From Nereocystis luetkeana (lineage: Eukaryota > Sar > Phaeophyceae > Laminariales > Laminariaceae), in NCBI GenBank assembly GCA_031213475.1, contig JARUPZ010000020.1, positions 3,340,975 through 3,404,974 on the forward strand: a stretch of DNA of 64,000 nt, read 5' to 3'. This document shows positions 25,801 through 34,159 of the stretch, one piece after another. Within the stretch, counting starts at the first letter, position 1, and each line of letters begins with the position of its first letter. A program made the position numbers and the translations under genes. Under the pieces are notes generated by a model. That model was given only the letters and a program-made list of their open reading frames with translations. It had not been told where the DNA came from and ran no database searches.

Positions 25801-28172
25801 AGAAGATCGCTGAGGGTAAAAACCTCCTACGAGTTAGCCTGGAAAGTAAAAGTGATGATTTAAAAAAAAAAAAAAAAAAACGAGAACGATACGTATAATG
25901 TTTGAAACATTTACGAGCACTATATCCCTGATTATACCATACGCACTGCTGTTGCACAGCCTTGACGCTTTGGGGAGGCGAACTAAAGATCAGGAATATC
26001 AAGGAGCCCCAAAGTGGTACCACAACGTGCGGTCTCACCAGCCGAGCTCCCCTTGCCCTCGGCTTGTCGATTCGGCATACCATGTACGCACTTCAACGCG
26101 CACATAAGCAGACGGGCTGTCCCTCCCGGCACCTGTCCCCTCTTGGAGGCGCAGATTGCCAGCTTCACCCCGTGCTCCAGACACGCCTCCTTTACCGCCG
26201 CCACCATAGCCTGGACGTCCTTGTTTTCCGGAGGAATTCTCAAAAGCTGGTCCCGAAGCTTGTCAGCGCTGTACTGCCAGTCCTGCACGAAACACGCACG
26301 GCGGCGAGGTAAGTATTCACAGAGAACATTTGTGAGATGGGTGTATCTCAGGTTCGACTCGGGTCCGCAGCAAAAAAAATCTTCGTTTGCTGGGTTGTCC
26401 GGTAGGAGGCGTTTCTCTGCCGTCAGTTGAGCGATATCTCTCATGCAAGAGCGCGCATGAGCAAGTGTCCCTCCGCTATCGTGGGTACATATTGTCTCTC
26501 GTACGAACGTGGTGGCCACAGATCTTCGCGGGTCTGATCGAAATTGAGGCGGGGCAATTCCCAGCCTCCGTCGCCAAGCAATTGCTGACGACAGCCGTCA
26601 CGATCGTCGATGCGAGATGACTTCTGTCCTCGTCTCACACATCGGTAGAGGTCCGCGGGCGATCTATGCCCTCTTGACCGCGCGGCAAGACGTCAAACTG
26701 TTTTGTTTTTTTTTCCCGGTAAGAGCGGATACGACGATTTCCCTGGTTTCAGTACGAGGGGCCTTATTTCGTACCGGGTACATAGGTACCGATGAAATGT
26801 CGTCAGCTCTTCGTCCTTTCAAGAGCACACGACCCAGACATGTACCAGGTAGACAGCGGACAACAGGCAGAGAGCGGAGAGCGCAACGTTGCAACGCTGC
26901 CGCCCATGAAGCACCAGCAGGCAACACCGTGCGTGTGTGACACACCCATCTGCGCTGTACTGCGGTGGCTAGTTGTAATAATCGGAACCTGCGGTCCGTA
27001 ATTCACCATTTACCTATCTTTGCTGCTGCTGCTGCCGCTGCTGTGTGCGACAGACCCACGCACACTCTGAACGGAAAAGTAAGCACCGTTTGGATTAAAT
27101 ATTGATACGCCAACGTTCCTTCTATTTCCGATGTCTTGTATTTATTGCTCCGAGCACACACCAGACACCTACTGCTGTAGACAGCGAATACAATGCAGAA
27201 ACACAAACAACATGTCCGGGAGGGGAACCTTGTACTACGGTGGGCATAGTAAACAGGACCAAACATTGTTAGTAAAAATAGAGAAATATATTAGGTTTTT
27301 GTGTCTACCGTAGGTCCTATTTAATATGATCCCCCGTAACAGTCTATTTTGAGTGACCCTTTTTGGAATGGCTGTTTTCTCTGTAGGGGAGGACGCTCTA
27401 CAGGTATTGGTGCTGTAGGAGTCCTGTGCCGCGCGACGACACCTACTGTAATTGCTACGCGGGTACTTTGCACCCCCCCCACCCTGTTCCCGATTGGCCC
27501 CCGGACTCCACTCCGACAACCCTTCAAACCGGTCCTGGATAAATAATAAGCCGCCGGCAGGGCCCACCAAGGCACCCTGGCCAGACATTGAGCTGATCTA
27601 CCAAAATCGAGGGTTTCCATCAAAACGGCCTCAGCGCAAAGCAAACGCCTCCAAAATGTTCATAATATCCTACAGGGTGCGCAGAGTTTGATTTGCACAC
27701 ATACCCGGTGTTGCAACTGGCGCTCTCCGTGCCGCGCGGGACTTTCCGCGAGGTATTACGGGGGACCATAGTTAATAGGACCTATGGGATACATAAAAAC
27801 CTATATATTTAACCATTTTTACTAACAATAGTTGGTCCTATTAACTATGTTCCCCCGTAATAGTTGGAAGCGGCAAAGCAACAGCGAGCAACACGATTGG
27901 GGAACGGCGGCACGACATGCGGTCCCTCTGATTTCCAGTTGCAACTCGTGCAAAACGTATGTATCTCAAACGTATATACGTACGTAGGTTGATTTGCCTG
28001 AGTTAACGTCTGAGGTGCACGATTTGTTTCAGTGATTACAGCAGCGCTTCGTGTGCATCCTACTTGTATTTCCTTTTTTCCTGGGGTACCCTTCTCCAAA
28101 GATATCGGAGCCTATCCTGTGAGCACAAACGATTTAGGCCGCATGAGTTCATCTGAGAACAAACAACAACAG

Positions 28173-28203
<31 letters not shown>

Positions 28204-29540
28204 AATAATTTAATAGTCCTAACAACGATCACTGGTAGGACCGACCACTGCAACATCGACCAATCGTACCTACCAACGACAGCACCCGATCGCGGTGTCC
28301 AACCAATCACATCCTCGACCAGTCGCAACTCAGCACCGACCAGTCGCACTCAGCGTCGACCAGTCACAGGCAGCATCACCAACCTCAGCACCGATCGCGC
28401 AGAATCAACAACTCGCAAAAAAATCATACTTGTTGTTTCAACCCTTTTACTACCGCAGTCCCGTTTTGGGGAAAAATTACTTGAAAATTAAGTGGCTTAT
28501 CCCCAGAACGGGACTGCAGTCTTGAAAGGGCAATATCGCTTCGTCGATTCGAGGTGTACTTTGGCGAGTACTGGTACGGCGGTACCTGGTCCCTGGCGGG
28601 GGTGCTTGGAGTTGCTGGGCCATTTGCGGGGCTTCCCACCGGCTGCCCAACGTTATTGGCGCTAGTAGGCACGCTCGGTAGCCTCGAATCGTCCGCCACC
28701 GCCGCACCCTCGCACCGGCCCACCTACGCAGTTGAGCATCGGAAGAAATGTGTACCAGGTATGCATCAAACGTACGTACAGCAATACAAGGCACAAGCAT
28801 TACAGCGGAACATTACTTTCGTGCGAAAGGTGTGGAAAGTATTCATATGTATGCAGTAGTTACGCAGATGTCTGTCTGAAACCAACCAAAAAGACGTCGT
28901 TTGATTTTTCAGGGGGGGGGGGGTTCACATGGTTGACGATCGTGGAGTGGGTCTTCCTCGATTATTTAACTAATTATTCATGGCAGTTGCATGGAAGCTT
29001 CCGCGCAATTGCATGCAATTTCGTGACAGTGCAAGTGTCAAGCGAGTGTCATGGAAGTGTCACGCGATTGCGCAAGCCCAGAATACACAAGTTGCATGCA
29101 ACTGTAGCGAACTTGCAATCAACTTGCATGCAATTTCATGCATTCACCCGCAAAGCTCGCATGAATCGCATGCACATGCGTGAATTGCGTGCGCTTGCCA
29201 AGGACTTCCAGTCGACTTGCGTGCAGTTGCATGCACTCGCCTGCAAGTTGACTGCAACTCGGTTGCAAGCTAGAGTGCAAGTCGGATCCGTGCCCTTCCC
29301 GAGAGACAAACGAATACCGCAATGTTTATGGACAGCATATTTCAGCAGACGGCCGATGGGCTCAATTCTTACGGCGGCGATTTCTGTTTTTTTTTTTTTT
29401 CGATTTTTCCAATGAATGGTCGGTTTTGGTGGCTGGCACACGGCGACCACCACTCCGACCGCCCCGACAAGGAGCCCCAACCCCAGGGGACCGCTTCCTA
29501 GTTGCTCTACCGTTGGAGGCGATCCGTCATCTGTCATAAC

Positions 29541-29580
<40 letters not shown>

Positions 29581-32500
29581 GCTGTGGTGATGTGCATGTG
29601 TGTGCGGTGTGTCCTGCGCGCCGCGCCGCGAAAATTAATACCGGGTACCAGATACCAGGTATTATATACGCTGTACGTTGAAACGGTTACGATGCCCGAT
29701 TTAGGACTTGAAGGCGCGACTTCGATCCTCGCAGAGAATATGTCTATTTTTTTCAAACTTTTGTGTTTCATTTTCATCATGAACGTAACCCAGGCACGAC
29801 AGACAACAACAAACAGCACATGAGCGGGCAGGGCGCGTGCTACAATCAGCTGGCTGTAACGCTACACACGCCTGCCGCCCGCCGGCAGAGCGCGAAGCAA
29901 CATCACGCGTGTGCGGTACTTTATCCTCGCTGTATTGCTGTGGCTTTCTAATAATACAGTAGTTGCTTGATTATCGGACCCTGCGATCTGTAGAGCTGGG
30001 GGGCCCTGCTGTTGTGTGATACATGCATGCTTCCCGAGGTACAACAACGCTGCTGCTGCTGCTACTGCTGCTGCAGTTCGATTTTCGTGGGCAGCCGATT
30101 GTGGTCAAGACTTCCAGCCCCTTCTTCGGTGCATCCTTTTCTAGATCTGCGAATATTATCCCACTATTACGGGGGACCACAGTTAATGGAACCTATGGTA
30201 TACATAAAAACCTATACACCATTTTTACTAACAATATTTGGTGCTATTAACTATGGTCCCCCGTAATATTAATACTATTAATACTACAGTAGTTGTACTG
30301 CTGTCGTGTTCCGTGTAGTCACGCGTGCGTGTGCGGTGTGCGCAATGTGTCACGCGTGGGGTGCTTCCAAACCTTTTTTTTTTGCTGGTACGTGCGTAGT
30401 CCTCGGTTTTGCGCGGGAGAGGCGTTCTTTGCCGTGAGCGCCACAACCAAAAGACATGCATGAACATACTATTAATAACCAACCTCATACCTGGTACAAT
30501 GTTTGGCGGAAACATCGAGCAAATCTCAGAAAGCGAAATCAGTAAAAAAATACTCGTAAGACCTATGCCAACGGAAACGCGAAGTTCAAAAGTTTTTTTC
30601 AAATATATCGCTTTAAAAAAACAGCCGAAATTTTTCTCGTACCGCCGCTGTGGGGAAAAAAGAGAAAAATGTTTGATTTTTTCTTTTTTTTTCCCCAACG
30701 GCTGCAGGCGGCGCAGTTTGTGTTTTTCTGGTCGCAAATTGTCAACACGGTGATCGAAACCAGCTTGTGCGACGATCGACGCTCGATCTCGACATAGACT
30801 CAGCCTACGGCCAACCCGCTCGGTATCTGGCAAGCCCAACGAGTATAGATGACGGCCTCGAAGATATCAGGTGGATCCATGATCTAGGGGGCGAGAGCTT
30901 GCCGGCGGCGTCCTACGGTATCCTCCCAAACCTGAAAAAACTCTATTTTTTGCCATTCGAGACGGATGGAGAAGTTTTGTCTTCTGTTTTGTGCAAACCA
31001 GCGGCCAAATGTTTTTTTTATCACACGCCTGGTCAGCTCCCGCCACACGCCACCGGCCATGGTGTGAAGGCGGTGACCCTAGGGTGGGTCGGAGCCCCTA
31101 ACGAGCACACTCCGTTCAGAATTCATGACGCAATCGTTGGTTTTGTTGATCGTTGTCTGTCGAGGACTCGGAATCTCGCCGCTTCGAACCAAAGATCGGC
31201 CTGAGTTTTTCTCAAGCCGATGTTGGCCTAACATCGGCCCCAGATTTGCTTTTTTCGGGCTTTTCCCAAAGTTAGGAACTTTTTTTTTTTTTAGGTGGCC
31301 CATAGGAAGCGTGTTCTGTTTTTTTTTGGCGGGTATCTTTGAAATTCAAACTTTTTATTGCAACTTCGCTGTACCATTGGCATAGGTCTAAGCAACAGCA
31401 CTTCCACGCAGATCTGTGTAATAATTTGAATTAGGCATTCTAAAACCAATATCGCATGCTGTATCGTTTTCAAATCGTTCTTGCGCGACTCCCTACTGCA
31501 TACTGCTGTACTGGTACCAGATACCAGATACTCGTAGGCATGTCGGAGGGAACCGTGTGCCTGGTACGAGTATACTATTAATAGTAAAAGTGTTTCAGTT
31601 TTTTGTTTTTTTAATCATCACTTTTACTTTCCAGCCTAACCTATGCCAATGGAAACGCGAAGTTCAGAAGTTTTTTTTCAAATATATTGCTTTTAAAAAA
31701 CAGTACCGCCGCTGTGGGGAAAAAAGAGAAGAATGTTTGATTTTTTCTTTTTTTCCCCCCAACGGCTGCAGGCAGCGCACTTTGTGTTTTTCTGGTTGCA
31801 AATTGTCAACACGGCTATAGAAACCAGCTCGTGCGACGATCGACACTCGAACTCGACATAGACTCAGCCCTCGGCCAACCCGCTCGGTATCTGGCAAGGC
31901 CAACGAATATATATGACGGCCTCGAAGATATCAGGCGGATCCATGGTCGAGGGGGCGACAGCTTGCCGGCGGCGTCCTACGGTATCCTCCCAAACCTGAA
32001 AAAAACTCTATTTTTTGCCGTTCGAGACGGATGGAGAAGTTTTGTCTTCTGTTTTGTGCAATTCAGCGGGCAAATGTTTTTTTATCATGCGCCTGGTCAG
32101 CTCCTGCCACATGACACCGGCCATAGTGTGAAGACGGTGACCCTAGGGTGGGTCGGAGCCCCTAACGAGCGCACTCCGTTCAGAATTCATGACGCAATCG
32201 TTAGTTTAGTTGATCGATGTCTGTAGAGGACTCGGAATCTCGCCGCTTCGAACCAAAGATCGGCCTGAGTTTTTCTCAAGCCGATGTTGGCCTAACATCG
32301 GCCCCAGATTTGCTTTTTTCGGGCTTTCCCAAAAGTTAGGAACTTTTTTTTTTTTTACGTGGCCCACAGGAAGTGTGTTCTGATTTTTTTTGGCGGGTAT
32401 CTTTGAAATTCAAACTTTTTACTGAAACTTCGCTGTCCCATTGGCATAGGTCTAACTCGTACCTGGTAGGAGGTTTTACCCTGGGCGATCTTCTGACAAG

Positions 32501-33196
32501 CCGTAGTCACAGGTAGGTGTCGTCTCTTCTCCCCCCCGGTACCCGGTACGTGCCTTTGTTTTTTGTCGCGCATTGAGTTCAGCGTTCCCACTGCTCGTCG
32601 ACTTTCATCGAAGGTTGCTAACTCACGCTCTCGCGCTTTCCGTTAATCATTTATTTTTATTCAAGAAAAAGTCCCTACGAGCATGCACTCGGTGAGACTT
32701 GAACCCACGAAATTGATCTTGATAGGCACGCGGACCACCTACCAAGCCACCGGGGACGCCGTAAAAACTACCACAGGTACAAAGTACTGCTGCGCCTTCA
32801 GGCTTGCACAAGACAAACAGTGAAATTTACTTGGTTTTAAAATGAATAATTCAAATTACACAGATCTGTGATGATTGCCATTCGGCTTCGCCCACTCACC
32901 CTCTGCGGCCCCGCCGGGTCTCCTGCTTCCCTTGCTGTTGTTGTGCCCGTGCCCCTTGTGAGTGTGCTACAGCTTCTGGGGTCGCGTTCGTCCGCTGCTC
33001 CTGCCCCTCCCACTGTTATTGCAGCTGTGCTCGCTGCTGCTGCTCCTCCTGTGCTCGCTCCTGCTGCCGCTGAGCTCCTCGTGACCGGGTTGAGGTGGGC
33101 GTCATCCACAGCTCCGCCGTCCCCGCCATCGACATCGACGATGAGCCCATCGCTGTCATCCGAATTGTTATCGACATTCTCCCTCGAGGACGTCAT
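1..33196 (-). CDS. MULE/FAR1-like transposase-derived gene, 9 exons, 3' end off window
   Basis: Assembled by eye from nine exons listed separately; about 651 codons lie in the window and the gene continues past base 1. Every junction is GT-AG and keeps frame (phases 0,1,0,1,0,0,0,1). Order of parts: a Ser/Asp/Ala-rich leader; a FAR1-type (WRKY-GCM1) zinc cluster built across three exons (MCALKC, then TGCDF, then ELNHKHG); a spacer; FWMTAEQ leading into the MULE core with LLYDDT, VFIQDADAAM and CMWHL; then YNDREQW and TTNRVQAMN, the usual third acidic residue and the post-catalytic signature. A SWIM finger would be expected beyond the window. Family knowledge: such proteins are Mutator-like transposases or domesticated regulators such as FAR1/FHY3. 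No internal stop or frameshift was seen, and the introns are 1.9-6.6 kb. I cannot tell an autonomous element from a domesticated host gene here, because no terminal inverted repeats were identified. Confidence 0.85.
440..845 (+). repeat. R1 repeats (one partial, one near full), poly-C end
   Basis: Units 440-586 and 582-845. Both contain GGGATGCGAGGGTTTATGG or a close form, then CATGCATGAGATCGAGTACA, and end in a C run. R1 is about 250 bp when full. Confidence 0.8.
927..1035. mobile_element. M1 TIR element (MITE)
   Basis: About 109 bp. Ends TTACGGGGGACCA and its inverse flanked by TA; no coding capacity. Type copy for the TTAATAGGACC variant. Confidence 0.9.
1187..1295. mobile_element. M1 TIR element
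   Basis: Full copy, TA at both sides. Internal variant with AAAAATAGCGAAATATA. Confidence 0.9.
1793..1900. mobile_element. M1 TIR element, right end worn
   Basis: Left end TATTACGAGGG; the right end stops at CCCCCGTA and the flanking TA is lost. Confidence 0.85.
4065..4256. mobile_element. Two M2 palindromes in tandem
   Basis: Copies at 4065-4158 and 4171-4256. Each is an inverted pair of GCAGTCCCGTTTTGGGGAC arms of about 40 bp. The first is diverged (CCCTTTGGAGGGCTGCAG). Confidence 0.8.
4319..4568 (-). CDS. Exon 8 of MULE/FAR1-like gene (third acidic residue)
   Basis: 250 nt encoding IPDMSDVSKR, then FEKEYTKLVE, TLYNDREQWAVYC (likely catalytic Glu) and FTTNRVQ. It ends in phase 1 before GTATGAGT. 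The acceptor is GAGGCAG at 4569; an alternative AG lies 9 nt upstream. An M1 element lies only about 10 bases upstream of the exon, so its C run now forms the pyrimidine tract. Confidence 0.9.
4579..4770. mobile_element. M1 TIR element with duplicated left end beside exon 8
   Basis: The left end plus about 20 bases of flank (GATCAGGGATCTGCCTCATC) occur twice, at 4555-4578 and about 4627-4652. Each is followed by a G-run-expanded M1 start and CATACCAGTAGTAAATAGG. The body and right end follow the second copy. Confidence 0.8.
5019..5103. mobile_element. M2 palindrome
   Basis: Arms TTAGGACCGCGGTCCCGTTT and the inverse, loop about 10 bases. Confidence 0.82.
7612..7965 (-). CDS. Exon 7 of MULE/FAR1-like gene (MULE DDE core)
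   Basis: 118 codons in phase 0. It carries the first catalytic Asp region (LLYDDTAVKNRYHLPLG), the second (DVFIQDADAAMARA) and the FPHAKRRRCMWHL signature. The donor is GTGAGCC after QFN. This is the clearest family match in the left half of the window. Confidence 0.95.
8083..8230 (-). pseudogene. Decayed duplicate of the exon 7 acceptor region
   Basis: Repeats the segment 7909-8040 (last intron bases plus the first exon 7 codons) with many substitutions. The shared core GGGTAGCAAGCGCGACC is exact. No open core domain follows it, so it is a relic of a local tandem duplication. Confidence 0.65.
10573..10685. mobile_element. Diverged M1-like element with 9-bp flanking repeat
   Basis: ATTACGGG... 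to ...GGTCCCCCGT, with a body unlike other M1 copies. TACAGTGCA occurs immediately on both sides, unlike the TA of typical copies. Confidence 0.6.
11041..11133 (-). CDS. Exon 6 of MULE/FAR1-like gene
   Basis: 31 codons, phase 0 at both ends, with a TTCCGCAG acceptor and a GTGGGT donor. It encodes VYKVKLDAKGCFSHVFWMT, the strand and FWMT motif that immediately precedes the first catalytic Asp in MULE transposases. Confidence 0.85.
11187..11356. repeat. 22-bp tandem repeat, about 7-8 copies
   Basis: Unit GCCTCTACAGTGCGGTAGCC plus AT; near-identical copies directly downstream (in transcript terms upstream) of exon 6. Confidence 0.92.
11472..11576. mobile_element. M1 TIR element
   Basis: TATTACGGGGGACCATAG to CTATGGTCCCCCGTAAG; slightly shortened middle. 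Confidence 0.88.
11688..11762. mobile_element. M3 palindrome (about 75 bp)
   Basis: GAGCGGAAATACAAGGACCG paired with CGGTCTTTATATCGCCCAGA. Family consensus ends CACTCTGGACGGAAATATAA. Confidence 0.7.
11950..12185. repeat. GATC-rich dispersed repeat (representative copy)
   Basis: GAGCTAGATCATACAGATC words with GGATCCAACCCAGG. Related copies near 6640-6935, 8140-8490, 18690-18980, 21000-21215, 24440-24690, 45515-45730 and 59280-59500, in both orientations. Confidence 0.7.
12676..12870 (+). mobile_element. SINE-body relative with alternative 3' end
   Basis: Shares AAGGCACGTACC and the GTCGACG region with the SINE, then CCCCGGATCTGAGTTACGAG and an A-rich tail. Reverse copy at 40730-40935; weaker traces at 9655-9800, 34560-34650 and 63830-63870. 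Confidence 0.6.
13159..13349. mobile_element. Two abutting M2 palindromes sharing one TTAA
   Basis: TTAA at 13159, 13253 and 13346 delimit two copies of CCCTTTTAGAACCGC...TAAAAGGG. The middle TTAA serves both. Confidence 0.88.
13673..15434 (+). mobile_element. Left arm of inverted repeat pair: non-autonomous element with internal duplication
   Basis: Begins with a GC hairpin (GCGGGCGGCCTACGCCGCCCGC) and ends TAAGTATGTAGTTCTATATA. An inner block of about 615 bp (14130-14745) is repeated at 14750-15360. It has no recognisable protein. Confidence 0.75.
15600..15680. mobile_element. M3 palindrome
   Basis: CACTCTAAACGGAAATATAA and CGGTCCTTCTATTTCCGTCC arms. Confidence 0.72.
15762..15859. mobile_element. 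M2 palindrome with TTAA flanks
   Basis: TTAACCCCTTTAGAACC to CTAAAAAGGGTTAA. Confidence 0.88.
16575..16830 (+). repeat. R3 repeat ending in CAA/ACACCA microsatellite
   Basis: GGAGCCTGTCCTGCGACCAC and GTGGCGATGAGTTAATGTGA precede a long CAA and (ACACCA)n tail. Confidence 0.75.
16936..17063 (-). CDS. Exon 5 of MULE/FAR1-like gene (linker)
   Basis: 128 nt joining in phase 1 to exon 4 and ending in phase 0 before GTGGGG. It encodes ATQAVVLEALHHHKVNTQAA through DVQKLLEK, the helical linker that precedes the MULE core. Confidence 0.75.
17353..17445. mobile_element. M2 palindrome
   Basis: GGGACTGCAGTCCCGTTT arm and CTAAAAGGGTTAA right end; left terminus worn. Confidence 0.82.
17518..17624. mobile_element. 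M1 TIR element
   Basis: Full copy with TA flanks in intron 4 of the transposase-like gene. Confidence 0.9.
18290..18331. repeat. GAAC tetranucleotide microsatellite
   Basis: About ten units of CGAA. Confidence 0.9.
19304..19408. mobile_element. M1 TIR element
   Basis: Left end reduced to TATGGGGGGCC; right end CCCCCGTAA intact. Confidence 0.85.
19605..19770 (-). CDS. Exon 4 of MULE/FAR1-like gene (FAR1 His pair)
   Basis: It starts at a CTCCCAG acceptor with IYIRWPL and carries TSMELNHKHG, the His-x-His end of the zinc cluster. A helical stretch KLSAEIDKMKKAPLTPAM follows. It ends in phase 1 before GTGTGTGT. Confidence 0.85.
19938..19992. mobile_element. M3 fragment
   Basis: Right arm only, CGATTCTTATATTTCCGTCC. 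Confidence 0.5.
20585..20693. mobile_element. M1 TIR element
   Basis: Full copy; right terminus mutated to CCCCGGAATA. Confidence 0.88.
20839..20913. mobile_element. M3 palindrome
   Basis: CACTGGACGGAAATGTAAGG and CTCCTTATATTTCCGGTCAG arms. Confidence 0.75.
21327..21435. mobile_element. M1 TIR element
   Basis: Copy beginning CTACGGGGGGCC and ending GGCCCCCCGCAAG, about 270 bp downstream of micro-exon 3. Confidence 0.85.
21703..21758 (-). CDS. Exon 3 of MULE/FAR1-like gene (56-nt micro-exon)
   Basis: A 56-nt exon, found because the phase-1 end of exon 2 and the phase-0 start of exon 4 required a bridge carrying the second FAR1 cysteine. It reads NSPRERKCSSQRTGCDFK between a CGCCCCAG acceptor and a GTGCCG donor. 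RTGCDFK followed by IYIRW in the next exon is the usual FAR1 order. Confidence 0.8.
22067..23215 (-). mobile_element. Right arm of inverted repeat pair (1.15 kb)
   Basis: Reverse complement of the element at 13673 without the internal duplication; high identity by eye over its length, including both ends. Confidence 0.78.
23290..23391. mobile_element. M1 TIR element, left end missing, with TACCTGGTA insertion
   Basis: Starts at TGGACCTATGG and ends CCCCCGTATTA. A 7-bp insertion CCTGGTA splits the standard CCTATATATTT. Confidence 0.85.
23605..24340. repeat. Minisatellite of about 30-45 bp units
   Basis: Interleaved units around GTGTGATAAGATAACACC and AACACACTGGGTGATAA, 20 or more in series with substitutions and no unique spacers. 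Confidence 0.85.
25320..25456 (+). repeat. R3 repeat with CAA tail
   Basis: Shares GGAGCCTGTCCTGCGACCAC and GTGGCGATGAGTTGACGTGA with the copy at 16575, then (CAA)n. Confidence 0.78.
25542..25879 (+). mobile_element. tRNA-derived SINE with poly-A tail
   Basis: The head has pol III box-like signals: TGGCCTGGTAGGTGG (A box) and GGGTTCAAGTCTC (B box). The body ends in a run of 19 A. It is flanked by a 46-bp direct repeat (25496-25541 and 25880-25925) differing at one base. Confidence 0.8.
26039..26282 (-). CDS. Exon 2 of MULE/FAR1-like gene (start of FAR1 zinc cluster)
   Basis: It opens after a TTTCGTGCAG acceptor with DWQYSADKLRDQL in phase 0 and ends in phase 1 at SSA-G before GTGAGACC. It contains KLAICASKRG and LMCALKCVHG, which match the first cysteine part of a FAR1-type DNA-binding domain. 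Confidence 0.8.
27057..27133. mobile_element. M3 palindrome
   Basis: CACACTCTGAACGGAAAAGT and CGTTCCTTCTATTTCCG arms. Confidence 0.7.
27234..27340. mobile_element. M1 TIR element
   Basis: Left end ACTACGGTGGGCATAG, right end GATCCCCCGTAAC; both diverged. Confidence 0.82.
27754..27862. mobile_element. M1 TIR element
   Basis: Full copy with the unbroken CCTATATATTTAACC middle, useful as the reference for the insertion sites in other copies. Confidence 0.9.
28083..28207 (+). repeat. R3 repeat with CAA tail, diverged
   Basis: GGAGCCTATCCTGTGAGCAC and CATGAGTTCATCTGAGAAC, then (CAA)n. Confidence 0.65.
28437..28531. mobile_element. M2 palindrome
   Basis: CAACCCTTTTACTACCGCAG to TTGAAAGGGCAA; TTAA flanks mutated. 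Confidence 0.8.
28980..29290. repeat. GCATGC-rich degenerate array
   Basis: Scattered TTGCATGCAATTT-like words, many self-complementary. Both strands stay open; no product recognised. Confidence 0.6.
29544..29579. repeat. TC dinucleotide microsatellite
   Basis: About 17 TC units. Confidence 0.92.
30165..30267. mobile_element. M1 TIR element
   Basis: Full ends with TA flanks; a few bases missing in the middle. Confidence 0.9.
30560..31388. mobile_element. TIR element with TAA target repeats (PIF/Harbinger-like), copy 1
   Basis: Ends GACCTATGCCAACGG and its inverse, flanked by TAA on both sides. Contains a 145-codon plus-strand frame (30767-31204) starting MRRSTLDLDIDSA with no recognised domain. 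Confidence 0.75.
31640..32452. mobile_element. TIR element with TAA target repeats, copy 2
   Basis: Same element about 250 bp further on, same orientation, TAA flanks at 31637 and 32453. The matching frame (31831-32226) is frameshifted after LPNLKK relative to copy 1. Confidence 0.75.
32468..32765 (-). mobile_element. tRNA-derived SINE relic
   Basis: Reverse copy of the 25542 element: GAGACTTGAACCCACGAA (B box complement) and GGACCACCTACCAAGCCACC (A box complement) near the right end. No clear target duplication. Confidence 0.72.
32900..33196 (-). CDS. Exon 1 of MULE/FAR1-like gene
   Basis: It starts at the ATG of MTSSREN and encodes 99 codons of low-complexity Asp/Ser- then Ala/Gly-rich sequence. 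It ends in phase 0 at AGG before a GTGAGT donor. An in-frame upstream ATG at 33328 exists, so the true start is uncertain. This is the least certain exon because the leader has no family signature. It is included because its open frame, donor and phase fit the next exon. Confidence 0.6.
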
Positions 33197-34157
33197 ACCG
33201 GATACCGGTGTGTGCTGTGTGCACGAATTTCCCACAACGACAAAAAGAAACTTCAAGTGGGTTCTTGTGGATTGGTTGTGAAGGCGTTCCTGGTGTTGCA
33301 CGGTTTGTTTTGCAAAACGGCGCGGCAAGTGCCGCAGGGCGACTTGAAGTATAATACCCAGAGTCGGTTTGGAGGGCCCAGGTTCGATTGGGATTAGGTC
33401 GGACGGTAATCAGCGTGCTAATCGGGAGCCGGGCGGGGGTGTGCAAAATTTTATTTGCATACCCGGCATGCGGCATGGGCTGCAATACAACGGGTTTCCG
33501 TATAGAAGGAAGCGTCTTTTGTACGGGGCCGGTTCTTGAATCTCCCTAAAAAAAGAAGCAGCCAAGCCGGATCTCAACGTCATGAGGATTTGAAAACCAT
33601 TGCAAACCAGACAGGCTATGCTGATGTTCGTCATTATGGGAATCTGCTGCAGCATGGCTGTGGTCTATATAGCTGCCCTTCGTCGTGTGAGGACCACCCA
33701 GGGATTGCACGGTCGCATAGCTCGCAAAACGCAAACCCATGTTACGGATTGCCGATGGAACGAATGACTTTTTCAAGAAGAAGCTGTTGGGATTTATTTC
33801 CGAACCTCGTTCCGAGCTTCGACCTGTTTCGGAATCCCAACGGTAACTACTGCTGCAGTAGTATTACTCCCGTATCCCTGGTATCTCACCAGCAATGATG
33901 ACCAATACACGTGAGCTCAGCGGGCAAGAGGGGCGTCTGCATGCGCCGCAGGTTTCCCGGCCGACGTGCGAGAGCTGGTGGTGGTGGTGGTGGTGGTATG
34001 GTTCCTGTGTCACGGCGGCGATGGGTGGGGTAGAACCTCGAGAGGGTCGATATGTGTATGATACTATCCCATGTGCAAGACAAGAGCGATTGATTGTGCA
34101 TTGTTTCGTGCATAGCGGCTGGGGGGCAAACGCGAAAGCCGTGACGGTTTCGTTGGC

Positions 34158-34159
<2 letters not shown>

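Larger units (their letters stand above)
26283..32899 (-). other. Intron 1 of MULE/FAR1-like gene
   Basis: 6.6 kb with M3, three M1 copies, R3, M2, a GCATGC-rich degenerate array, a TC microsatellite, two TAA-flanked TIR elements and a tRNA-derived SINE relic. No exon was recognised between the leader and the FAR1 cluster. Confidence 0.5.

Noticed and set aside
32837-33328. Independent small gene encoding the Asp/Ala-rich frame
   Set aside because: Its GTGAGT donor and phase fit exon 2 of the MULE/FAR1-like gene, so it is better read as exon 1.
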